NCBI GenBank assembly: GCA_937959275.1
Contig: CALGLU010000017.1
Coordinates: 33,694-97,693 of the forward strand
Length of the DNA stretch: 64,000 bases
Direction of reading: 5' to 3'
From: an uncultured Saprospiraceae bacterium
Lineage (GTDB): Bacteria; Bacteroidota; Bacteroidia; Chitinophagales; Saprospiraceae
Within the stretch, counting starts at the first letter, position 1, and the number at the start of each line of letters is the position of its first letter. Positions 44,526 to 52,337 of the stretch are shown piece by piece. Position numbers and translations under genes: made by a program. Below the pieces are notes generated by a model. The model was not told where the DNA came from and made no database searches. It saw only the letters and a program-made list of their open reading frames with translations.

Positions 44526-45638
44526 TTACGGAATTTGACTTGGATCAATTAAATAATAGGTATCCACACCAATAAGTGCTTCATTTGTTAACTCATAAAA
44601 ATCTAAAACATCTTTGACAATATCTTCTGGTGTATCTTCTTCTTCTGAATACTCTGGATTTTGAATTTCATTTAATAGCAAAGAATTGAAAAAATAAAGC
44701 CGCTCATTCCTAGCTCTAGAAGAATTTGATTGCGTTATACAATTCCTCGTATACGCTTGAAATGCATAACAATCTGACGAAGGCAGTATGTCAGAGCTAA
44801 GTGCGATTAGAAGATCATATTGAATGTCAAATACTGCTCGGCTTACACCTGAATTCAGAGAGTCATTAAGGAACCCAAAGTAGGTGTAAAAATCATTTCT
44901 TTGATAAAGCCTAGAATTTCTTAATGGATGCCTTGCATTCAATTCTTGAAAAATTTGTGTCACTGCTAAAAACTTTCCCCTTAGTAAACTAAGATCAAAA
45001 TCTGGATTAATTGATAATTCGCGGTACAGTCTGTCAACGCTTGTTTTTTTATCAGTAATTCCATATTGTAGCAGTGCCATTAATTCTCCTACTAAATCTA
45101 TATCAGCCATCCTTCTCAATTTAGAATCAGTAAATAGATTCAAAGAAGTAAATGATTCGATTTCTATAAGTTCTTCAATAAGAATTTGCAATGGGTTATT
45201 GAAATGCTCTGACTTAATAATTTCGGGTCTATTTGGCTTTTCACCATATTTGTTAACTCTATAATAAACATCCTCTATAGATTCGCCTTCAAGAACATTT
45301 TGGATAATAATTACGGGTATATAATAGTCATCTATTATAGCTGAATTTCCAGATGTTTCACAATCATTTCCTGTTAAATCAGTATATATATTTCTTTTAT
45401 AACCAATTACCGCCCTTGTCCTTTGTTGGCCATCCACCATATCATAGCTGCCGTCTTCCTTTAAATGCAAAAAGAAAGCTGGTAGAGGCATACCTTTTGT
45501 AATGGTGTCAATTAAGTTTTTCTTTGCAGGAAGGGACCAAATATCTTTTCGCTGATAAGGAGGATTAAGATTTAATCTTTCCTTTTCATATAATTCTAAT
45601 AACTGTGCAAACTGCCAATTTTCTATGTTGTACTCCAT
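44526..45638 (-). CDS. Stand-alone DUF262 (ParB-like) protein, putative phosphorothioate sensor without nuclease domain
   Basis: A 370-residue protein. The DUF262 domain is clear: LNLNPPYQRKDIWSLPAKKN (~22-40), LPAFFLHLKEDGSYDMVDGQ with the DGQQR motif (~66-72), then YYIPVIIIQNV and IEDVYYRVNKYGEKPNRPEI. In SspE-type effectors this domain senses phosphorothioate DNA and is followed by a DUF1524 HNH nickase; here the protein stops after a helical region with no HNH-like cluster. I chose ATG at 45638, which places the start 10 bases after the sspD stop; the longer frame from 45698 would overlap sspD by 50 bases and begins with a basic, non-conserved stretch. Its role is inferred from operon position. 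Confidence 0.82.
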   Translation of the reverse strand: MEYNIENWQFAQLLELYEKERLNLNPPYQRKDIWSLPAKKNLIDTITKGMPLPAFFLHLKEDGSYDMVDGQQRTRAVIGYKRNIYTDLTGNDCETSGNSAIIDDYYIPVIIIQNVLEGESIEDVYYRVNKYGEKPNRPEIIKSEHFNNPLQILIEELIEIESFTSLNLFTDSKLRRMADIDLVGELMALLQYGITDKKTSVDRLYRELSINPDFDLSLLRGKFLAVTQIFQELNARHPLRNSRLYQRNDFYTYFGFLNDSLNSGVSRAVFDIQYDLLIALSSDILPSSDCYAFQAYTRNCITQSNSSRARNERLYFFNSLLLNEIQNPEYSEEEDTPEDIVKDVLDFYELTNEALIGVDTYYLIDPSQIP

Positions 45639-45648
45639 ATTTCTATCC

Positions 45649-46803
45649 CTATATAAAACAAGCAGCACATCCTCTTCCTTCCTCTTCCTCCCAATCAATT
45701 TCCCATTCGTCAGAGTCGGTCAAAATGTCTACTAAATTTGGTGATTTAAAATTGTTTTTAGCTCTTTTGATTCTTTTGTAATGCTCAGATTTAATGGCCT
45801 TGATTCTTTCAGGCTGAGCAAGTTCATTTAGTGTTTCTCCTTGTTGCCAAGTATAACCTTCTTTTTCATAGGCTAAAGCTTTATTAAAAAGTTCACGATG
45901 ATTTTCATATAACCATACCCATTCTATCTTCTGTTGAAAGAAGCAAAAGAAACATCCGGATCTACTTCTAGAATAGAAACCAGTTTCTTCCTTTCCATTA
46001 ATCTCTACTTTATATTCTCTTTTCTCATAGTAGCCAGGAACGCCAACGCCAGATTCCTTAAGAATTGAAAAGATATCACTTCTTACAAGTACATCTTCAT
46101 TTTGTATAAGTGCATAATTGTCCACCTTACCTAGTGGGTAATCGGTGGTTTTAAGAAATTGGAATACCACTTTATTAAAATCTTCCGTACTACTATCCAA
46201 TAAGAATCCAAGTTTAGTTTTCCTGCTGTAGCTGTTAGATAATGGAGTATTGGCTATTTCTAGTATTCTATCCTTATTATCATGAAAGCAAGACTCTTGG
46301 TACAAGCGAGCAATGAAATCTAAATTTTCATTCTTCAGTACTTTTGAAATAACACCTTCGCTCCAGATGTTCTTTCTAAATGGAAAAATAGATTGAACAT
46401 TGGGCTTCTTAGATATGTAGCCTTCTCTGTCCTCATCTCCACGAATTCCAACGTACGATACAATCGGATCTTCGCCAACTATATATTTTTCAAAAGGCAT
46501 TAGCTTTAACTTTTTAGTGCACCACCGAGCAGTATTGGATGGAAGATATCCTCCATAGACATCCAGAAAGTGATCAAATGGATCATGGTTTTCGTCATTA
46601 ACTGCCTTGAGTATTTTGATGTCTTTACCTAGATAAACTTCTAGGTTATCTATGAGATCATAGGTTTCTTTAAGCTCCTTACCCGTGTCACAAGAATAGT
46701 ATTCAATATCCAGATCAGGATAATTGTTATTCAGATATACCGCTAAAGCTGCACTGTCTTTTCCACCTGATATACCCAATACATGTTTGACGCTATTATT
46801 CAT
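45649..46803 (-). CDS. sspD: SspD/DndC-like PAPS-reductase-family ATP pyrophosphatase
   Basis: A 384-residue protein. The PP-loop HVLGISGGKDSAALAVYL is at residues 7-24; YYSCDTGKELKETYDLI, NTARWCTKKLKLMPFEKY and YVGIRGDEDREGY follow in the order typical of DndC/SspD. Cysteines for an iron-sulfur cluster are available at RWC (~95), GCFFCF (~278) and the C-terminal GCAAC (~379). In the Ssp pathway this enzyme activates DNA and transfers sulfur to the backbone, using sulfur from a cysteine desulfurase. No sspA/iscS-type gene is in this locus, so a housekeeping desulfurase would have to serve. The start overlaps the sspC stop by four bases. Confidence 0.87.
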   Translation of the reverse strand: MNNSVKHVLGISGGKDSAALAVYLNNNYPDLDIEYYSCDTGKELKETYDLIDNLEVYLGKDIKILKAVNDENHDPFDHFLDVYGGYLPSNTARWCTKKLKLMPFEKYIVGEDPIVSYVGIRGDEDREGYISKKPNVQSIFPFRKNIWSEGVISKVLKNENLDFIARLYQESCFHDNKDRILEIANTPLSNSYSRKTKLGFLLDSSTEDFNKVVFQFLKTTDYPLGKVDNYALIQNEDVLVRSDIFSILKESGVGVPGYYEKREYKVEINGKEETGFYSRSRSGCFFCFFQQKIEWVWLYENHRELFNKALAYEKEGYTWQQGETLNELAQPERIKAIKSEHYKRIKRAKNNFKSPNLVDILTDSDEWEIDWEEEEGRGCAACFI

Positions 46804-49800
46804 ATTGATTTCAACAATTCCAAAAGTGTACCCTCAATAACTGCTTTATCTTCTTTTTTCAAAAATGATGTCAATTCCTTTTTAAGTTTGGACACTTCCT
46901 TCAACTGCTTCCTATTTAAGACTATTTGATTTTCTTTTTTCTTTTTATCTGTACCAAAGATCTGATATTTAATGGCTATCTCGGTCTTAGGATCTATGTT
47001 TTCACCTGAAAGAGAGACTAATGCATCTAATTCTTTAAATTCCTTATTTAATGAGACATAAAGCTGAATTTCATCCTCATCTGAAAAATGTTTGGCTTGC
47101 TTTCCTATTAACGCTTGAGATAGACTTGATATCCAAGCTTTTTCCTCGTCTAACTTAGAATCCATTCTCTTGACTATTGTTCGCTGCTTTGGATTTAGTA
47201 AGTGATCAATTCGATTACTGTATCTATCGATCAATTTTGCTTTGACCTTTTTGAAACTATCATCATTTATACCTAGATAATTAGCCAGATTGCTCTTAAT
47301 TCTTCCTATAAGTTTTTGATCATTAAGTCTCAGCTCTCTAATTGCATTTTGTACTGAATCAGAAAATGACTTGAGCTTTTTAGGGCTTTTCTCTAAAGAC
47401 TTTAAATCATAACTAAAGCATTTTGGTATATCCTCAAAAAATGTCTTTTCTAGTTCTTTAGCGTTTAGCAAGGTCTCTCTGAACTGTAAGGTTTGACTCG
47501 ATAGATTTTTTTGAGTTGTCTTTGTATAGGGTGAGAGCTGTTTGTAAAAGACTAAAAATGGTTTTGCTACCTCTTGAAAGCTTTTATCATTTATTTCTTT
47601 CTTGCTGTCTTTTTGAATCAGTGATCTATATTTATTAAAGAGCTTCAATCTGATACCATCTACCTCTATAGCTTTAATGGAAAATGATTCAGCTTTCTTA
47701 AAAATGAGTTCTCCAATTTCAAATGAAAAATTAGGAATGTAAACACCATCCTTATATAATGCATATTCATCTCTGTGAATAAATAGGAAAGTAATAACCC
47801 AAAATTCAGCAAACCCATCCTTTAATTTGAATGGTCTTTTTCTAAGTAAGTCTACAAATTCAGATACTGGTCTCTTTCCCTTTTTAGTCTTTTCTATAAA
47901 CTTTAAAGAAGCACTCCATAGTTTGCTATAGCTCTTATCAGAAGGCTTGCTAAAATCTGCTGAATCGATGTTGTTTCTATGTATTCCAGAATCTTCTAGT
48001 AGTGAATGGTATATAGATCTTTCAGCTGGAAACTTGTCATCCTCAAAATCTAACTGTGGTTTGTCCCAGCTGGCTATTAATGCCTTAATGTAATTTTTCT
48101 TTGATCCATGAATTGTACCAGATAATTTTGATCTGTTTATGTGTTCACTTTTTAGAACTGGAGTGGCTGTATATATTTCAGCGGTTAGGGTTGATAGAAA
48201 CTTATTCAGTTCTTTCCTAGAGCTAATTTTTATCTTTTTCCCATTAGCATACCACTTAGCATTCTTTGAAAAAATTAACTGGTTCAGATCAGTTTTGAGT
48301 TCTTTTTCTGAGACTCTCCTTTTTGCTATTATCTCTTGCTTAGCAACTTTATCCAAATCTTCCTCTATCAATATCTTATCAATCAAATGAAGCTCTGAAA
48401 CCATAGAGACAATCTTGTCAACCTCATTAATTAGACAGAAGACAACTGGCTCGTTTCTTTTGGTCTTTAATGAACTTGGCTTTGATGACTTATTGAATAG
48501 AATATTAATAACACCATCTATCTCTGACTGACTTTCATCAAAAGTTTTAATAGGTTCAGTTGTTAACTCGTATTTAAATATCCTAGGTGTCCCGACAGTA
48601 TAACTTATAGCTTTAGCTAATTCATAATCTGCATTGAAGTAATTAAGAAGATCTTCGCTAAGCGTAGTCAATCTTCCAAGGTCTTTTTTCTTAGAAGCAA
48701 TTAACTCTTCGATATCGATATCTGTACCTTCAAAGATTCCATATGAATTTCTGAATCTTTGAAACTTTAGGATTTTTTTCTCTTCAAGTGTTTTAAGTAT
48801 GCTCGATGTTGAATTAATACCTAAAATCTCTTTTCCATATTTCAGAACAAAGCTTTTAGAGATTGTTGCAGTCTGATTGTGCATTAGATCTAATAAGCCC
48901 AATGTCTTAATTAGGGTTTTGCTTTCAGGCACATTCTTAACCAACAAATTGTCTGCTCGATCTAATGCAGAACTAATAACTCTCCATTTGAAGAAATCGG
49001 GATTATTTCGAGATTGGATTAGATAAGAGAAGTTGTAAACCAAGTAATCGTAAACATCACTGATAGAATAGAATGTATTTTTATGTGAGGACAAAAAACT
49101 TTTTAAACCATGCGGTTCTAAAGAAATTATATAGCTGAAAAGTGATCTTTCATTCTGTCCATACCGTTGGAAAGCGAATAGTAATGTGGAAGCTGCCAAA
49201 GGTTCCAATGGGAATAGGTTCCTGATTAGTTTATCAGAAAGGTTATTTCTTAATTTAAACAGATTAGTTTCTCGAATCTCCTTGATTAAAGGATTTGAAA
49301 TCTTCTTAGCTTTCAGTTTTGGAAACTCTCTAACTATCGCCGTCGATGCCAAGTCTAATAGTTGTTCTACAGGTTCATTGAAAGGCAACTCCTTAATTCT
49401 TCCTTTTACCTTCTCCCATTCCTTTCTATCTTTTTCTTCTAAGCCTATAGAATAAGCATCAAAGTTTTGATGCAGTGTTGTTAGAAAAAGAATGTTTCTA
49501 TTTTTATCGTTTGCATATTCAGCTATACGCTGAATGAAGTAAATTTCCTTTTCAGGATTATGTTTGGCGGCATACTCTAAGGTCTTCCCAAATTCATCAA
49601 TCACGATTACTAAGCATCGATTTTCTTTTCGAAGTTTTGAATGAAGCGTTTTTATTTTGTTATAAACGACATCTTCATTGTATTCAACTCCTAGTTCATC
49701 AGCAAGACTCTTAACTAGAGATTCATAATTACCTACTATGTTAATAAATTTAAATTCTTTGCATCCATTGAATTGACCGTTAACAGCCTTAAAGTATTTC

Positions 49801-50009
49801 TCTTCTTTTTTTAAATGCTTATAAAAAGCAAGGAGAAATGCTGACTTACCTGTTCCATAACTACCGATCAGATTATACGAATGGACACCAGTTTTGAAGT
49901 TACTTGAAATGGCTTCATAGGCTTCCATAGAATTCTTAGTGGGGACATAGGAATGGCTACCATCAATGTCTCTTTTTATATTTATGGAAGGTGAATAACT
50001 ATTTGCCAT
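46800..50009 (-). CDS. sspC: SspC-like large P-loop ATPase of the DNA phosphorothioation module
   Basis: A 1069-residue protein. Walker A GSYGTGKS is at 49-56, followed by Walker B CLVIVIDEFGKTLEYAAK at ~132-149, an AAA-like ATPase module. The remainder is Lys/Glu-rich and largely helical with no motif I recognise (a beta segment near FELEPLAAST and a late coiled region KELDALVSL). It lies between the DUF4007 gene (11-base overlap) and the PAPS-reductase gene (4-base overlap), the order of sspB-sspC-sspD. SspC is the ATPase whose activity is needed for phosphorothioate modification. It is longer than I would expect for SspC, but I cannot check family lengths here. BREX BrxC is also a large ATPase, but none of the BREX partner genes (pglZ, methylase) are here. 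Confidence 0.78.
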   Translation of the reverse strand: MANSYSPSINIKRDIDGSHSYVPTKNSMEAYEAISSNFKTGVHSYNLIGSYGTGKSAFLLAFYKHLKKEEKYFKAVNGQFNGCKEFKFINIVGNYESLVKSLADELGVEYNEDVVYNKIKTLHSKLRKENRCLVIVIDEFGKTLEYAAKHNPEKEIYFIQRIAEYANDKNRNILFLTTLHQNFDAYSIGLEEKDRKEWEKVKGRIKELPFNEPVEQLLDLASTAIVREFPKLKAKKISNPLIKEIRETNLFKLRNNLSDKLIRNLFPLEPLAASTLLFAFQRYGQNERSLFSYIISLEPHGLKSFLSSHKNTFYSISDVYDYLVYNFSYLIQSRNNPDFFKWRVISSALDRADNLLVKNVPESKTLIKTLGLLDLMHNQTATISKSFVLKYGKEILGINSTSSILKTLEEKKILKFQRFRNSYGIFEGTDIDIEELIASKKKDLGRLTTLSEDLLNYFNADYELAKAISYTVGTPRIFKYELTTEPIKTFDESQSEIDGVINILFNKSSKPSSLKTKRNEPVVFCLINEVDKIVSMVSELHLIDKILIEEDLDKVAKQEIIAKRRVSEKELKTDLNQLIFSKNAKWYANGKKIKISSRKELNKFLSTLTAEIYTATPVLKSEHINRSKLSGTIHGSKKNYIKALIASWDKPQLDFEDDKFPAERSIYHSLLEDSGIHRNNIDSADFSKPSDKSYSKLWSASLKFIEKTKKGKRPVSEFVDLLRKRPFKLKDGFAEFWVITFLFIHRDEYALYKDGVYIPNFSFEIGELIFKKAESFSIKAIEVDGIRLKLFNKYRSLIQKDSKKEINDKSFQEVAKPFLVFYKQLSPYTKTTQKNLSSQTLQFRETLLNAKELEKTFFEDIPKCFSYDLKSLEKSPKKLKSFSDSVQNAIRELRLNDQKLIGRIKSNLANYLGINDDSFKKVKAKLIDRYSNRIDHLLNPKQRTIVKRMDSKLDEEKAWISSLSQALIGKQAKHFSDEDEIQLYVSLNKEFKELDALVSLSGENIDPKTEIAIKYQIFGTDKKKKENQIVLNRKQLKEVSKLKKELTSFLKKEDKAVIEGTLLELLKSI

Positions 50010-50865
50010 AATATTTATTTAGGACATCTATGACATCGAGTTTCTTAATTAATTGTAAGACTTGAACACCTCCATCATCTGTATAGGTCAAATGTTTAGG
50101 ATATATCTCCAAACATTCTTCTATACTCTTTAATAAGTAATTATTGGAAATGGCAAACACAGACCCGACTTGATTTATACCAGTTAATATCTCATGAAAA
50201 GAAATTGTATTGCCACTCATCTGCATAATAGTACATGCTAATATGATTTCTGCGGGAAGTGTAGGTCTATTTTTGTTTTCTATCTTGTATTTTTCATCAT
50301 TGCCTGATTTAAAACTTAGATCAACCATGTCAATTTCATGTAGCAAGCCCATAAAGTCATCTTCTATGCTTTTAGACTTTGCTAACCTGTAGTTGTTGAT
50401 AAAAACTCCAATATCCTTTTTGATTGAATTTGAATTGTAGTTAAATCCTTTCTTTTGACATTCAGCTTCTAAATATACTTGAAGTTGCTCTCGATTAAAT
50501 TCCATTTTCGTTTTTCGAAAATGATTAAACACTAGAGAATAAATTGAAGCTTTTTCAGATGTTACAAGTAGAAAGTGCAATAACCAAATTGAACCAATAT
50601 CTTCTAGATATGGATCTTTGCCTTTTGTCTCATTGAAAATTAATTGAGCTATTTCCGTATTAAGATCACTAGAATCTGTTAGTCCAAAAGACTTCAACCA
50701 ATACCTAATAGAGCTTACCATGTTTTTTCCAACTCCAAGCTCTTTTATTGCTTGATTGTCAAATTTCTTACCACTCCATAGATGATCTAGGCCTTTTTTA
50801 AGCCAGTAGTTCCTGCAAGTAAATGTATCGTGTCCTGCAAAGCTGTATGTATTGTTATTGGACAT
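49999..50865 (-). CDS. sspB: SspB-like DUF4007 protein, first gene of the phosphorothioation operon
   Basis: A 288-residue protein. DUF4007 is recognisable from YSFAGHDTFTCRNYWLKKGL at residues 7-26, then ELGVGKNMVSSIRYWLKSFG, then DPYLEDIGSIWLLHFLLVTS. SspB is described as the DNA-nicking component of SspABCD, introducing the nick needed for single-strand phosphorothioation. The gene opens the operon and its 3' end overlaps sspC by 11 bases. The upstream region is AT-rich and may carry a TAnnTTTG promoter element very close to the ATG. I name it from the family plus gene order, not from an alignment. Confidence 0.85.
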   Translation of the reverse strand: MSNNNTYSFAGHDTFTCRNYWLKKGLDHLWSGKKFDNQAIKELGVGKNMVSSIRYWLKSFGLTDSSDLNTEIAQLIFNETKGKDPYLEDIGSIWLLHFLLVTSEKASIYSLVFNHFRKTKMEFNREQLQVYLEAECQKKGFNYNSNSIKKDIGVFINNYRLAKSKSIEDDFMGLLHEIDMVDLSFKSGNDEKYKIENKNRPTLPAEIILACTIMQMSGNTISFHEILTGINQVGSVFAISNNYLLKSIEECLEIYPKHLTYTDDGGVQVLQLIKKLDVIDVLNKYYGK

Positions 50866-50869
50866 AATT

Positions 50870-50904
50870 CAAAGATAGTTCTGTTTTGATATTTTTTCTT
50901 GCAA
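50870..50904 (-). promoter_or_regulatory. Possible promoter of the Ssp-like operon
   Basis: On the minus strand TATCTTTG (50877-50870) matches the Bacteroidota -7 consensus TAnnTTTG, with a TTG at 50904-50902 upstream. The 24-base spacing is wider than usual, and the -7 element lies only four bases before the ATG, which would make the transcript leaderless. Weak evidence. Confidence 0.3.
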
Positions 50905-51113
50905 TTGTGACCTAAAATTTATGTTTGAATTGGAATCAACCAAAGTTTATTGATTGAAAATATATGATTTCAATTTGAAAGATTACCTGTAATCGTGTGT
51001 CTTTTCAAAAAGAAAATTTAAATCAAGCAGTATTTTCTTTGATAGAAGTTAAAACATTGACAAAACCTGTTCATTCTTTATTAAAACACCTGTCTAAATT
51101 GACAAAGAAAAGA

Positions 51114-51144
51114 TTGCGGCGTTCAGTTTATAGTTGTAATTTTG
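51114..51144 (+). promoter_or_regulatory. Bacteroidota-type promoter of the bamD operon
   Basis: TTG at 51114-51116 and TAATTTTG at 51137-51144, separated by 20 bases, fit the Bacteroidota -33 TTTG / -7 TAnnTTTG arrangement. The -7 element ends seven bases before the bamD ATG, so transcription would start within a few bases of the start codon (leaderless or nearly so). Confidence 0.6.
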
Positions 51145-51151
51145 CCGCCTT

Positions 51152-51967
51152 ATGAAATTTAGCCTCAACATAGCAGGTATTTTGTTTGTTTCCGCCCTTT
51201 TTCTATTCTCATCTTGTCGATCAGAGTTTGAGATCATTCGGACGAGTAATGATCCTGAAAAGATGCTATCTGAAGCGCATCGCTTATACAAGGAAAAAGA
51301 CTATTACAAGGCCATAACGCTATATGAGCTACTTATCCCCGTCTATCGAGGTAAGACCGAAGCTGAGGATATCGCATATAACTATGCATACGCCCATTAC
51401 AATCAAAAGAAGTTTATCTCTTCTTCTCACTTTTTTAAGCAATTTGCCAACACATTCGCAAATAGTGATAAAAAAGAAGAAGCTGACTTTATGGCGGCAT
51501 ATTCTCATACACAACTCTCTCCTACGCATAAGCTTGATCAAACCTATTCAGAGAAAGCAATCGAGGCACTACAAGTATTTATCAATGCCTACCCTGAGAG
51601 TACGCGTGTCCAGACATGCAATGAGCTAATCGATGACATGCGATCTAAAATGGAGGTAAAATCATACGAGAGTGCCAAATTGTACTATAAACTCAAAAAC
51701 TATAGTTCGACGATCGTGTCTTTCGAAAATATGTTAAAAGACTATCCAGAAACCGAAAAAGAGGAAGAAGTACGGTATTTGATCGCAAAATCGAGCTTTG
51801 AATTTGCACAAAAAAGTATTTACGAAAAGAGGGAAGAACGATATATGTCAGCGATAGAAAAGTGCCAAATGTATTTAAAGAAGTTCCCAACTGCAGAAAA
51901 GCAAGGTGAAATTTCTACCTTTATGAACAAATCAACACAAGAATTAAACAAAATTAAAAATGGGTGA
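51152..51967 (+). CDS. bamD: Outer-membrane protein assembly factor BamD
   Basis: A 271-residue lipoprotein (lipobox LFLFSSC, Cys near 22). It is built of TPR-like helical pairs: EKMLSEAHRLYKEKDYYKAI, IAYNYAYAHYNQKKFISSSH, EKAIEALQVFINAYPESTRV and YKLKNYSSTIVSFENMLKDY, the arrangement of BamD (YfiO). BamD docks on BamA and helps insert outer-membrane barrels such as the receptors in this window. It is the first gene of a compact five-gene housekeeping operon; its 3' end overlaps rpoZ by eight bases. Confidence 0.9.
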   Translation: MKFSLNIAGILFVSALFLFSSCRSEFEIIRTSNDPEKMLSEAHRLYKEKDYYKAITLYELLIPVYRGKTEAEDIAYNYAYAHYNQKKFISSSHFFKQFANTFANSDKKEEADFMAAYSHTQLSPTHKLDQTYSEKAIEALQVFINAYPESTRVQTCNELIDDMRSKMEVKSYESAKLYYKLKNYSSTIVSFENMLKDYPETEKEEEVRYLIAKSSFEFAQKSIYEKREERYMSAIEKCQMYLKKFPTAEKQGEISTFMNKSTQELNKIKNG

Positions 51968-52337
51968 CCTAAAAACAAGAGTGCAAGGACTAGATCCAAA
52001 TATCAGTGCTAGAGACATTGATGGGCTTCTAAAAAAATCAGATAACATTTATGAGTCACTCGTGGTCATAGCTAAGAGAGCTCGCCAGATCAATCGCGAT
52101 TTGAAGATCGAATTGCACCAAAAGCTTGATGAATTTGCGACGCAAACTGATGCGATTGAAGAGATTCATGAAAATAAGGAGCAGATCGAAATTTCAAAGT
52201 TCTACGAAAGGTTGCCTAATCCTGTGCTGATCAGTTATAATGAATTCACTGAAGATCAACTGACATATACGAATCCGTCAGATCCAATAGTAGAAGTAGA
52301 AGATGTTAAGCTGATTGAGGAAGCACCAGATGCCTAA
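51960..52337 (+). CDS. rpoZ: RNA polymerase omega subunit, Bacteroidota type
   Basis: A 125-residue protein matching the divergent Bacteroidota omega family: ISARDIDGLLKKSDNIYESL, VVIAKRARQINRDLKIELHQ and KFYERLPNPVLISYNEFTEDQ. The VIAKRARQIN helix corresponds to the conserved omega core that wraps the beta-prime C-terminus. It overlaps bamD by eight bases and coaBC by one, implying translational coupling. Bacteroidota omega is longer than the E. coli protein and ends in a variable acidic tail (VEVEDVKLIEEAP), as here. Confidence 0.9.
   Translation: MGDLKTRVQGLDPNISARDIDGLLKKSDNIYESLVVIAKRARQINRDLKIELHQKLDEFATQTDAIEEIHENKEQIEISKFYERLPNPVLISYNEFTEDQLTYTNPSDPIVEVEDVKLIEEAPDA

Noticed and set aside
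45639..45698. Longer start for the DUF262 gene
   Set aside because: It would overlap sspD by 50 bases and add a basic, non-conserved stretch; ATG at 45638 sits 10 bases after the sspD stop.
45649..46803. Plain assimilatory PAPS reductase or a Dnd cluster
   Set aside because: No sulfate-assimilation neighbours and no dndB/D/E; the gene order DUF4007-ATPase-PP-loop protein matches sspB-C-D.
46800..50009. BREX (BrxC) assignment for the large ATPase
   Set aside because: No pglZ, pglX/brxX methylase, brxL or brxA/B genes are present; the neighbours are DUF4007 and a PAPS-reductase protein, which fit SspBCD better.
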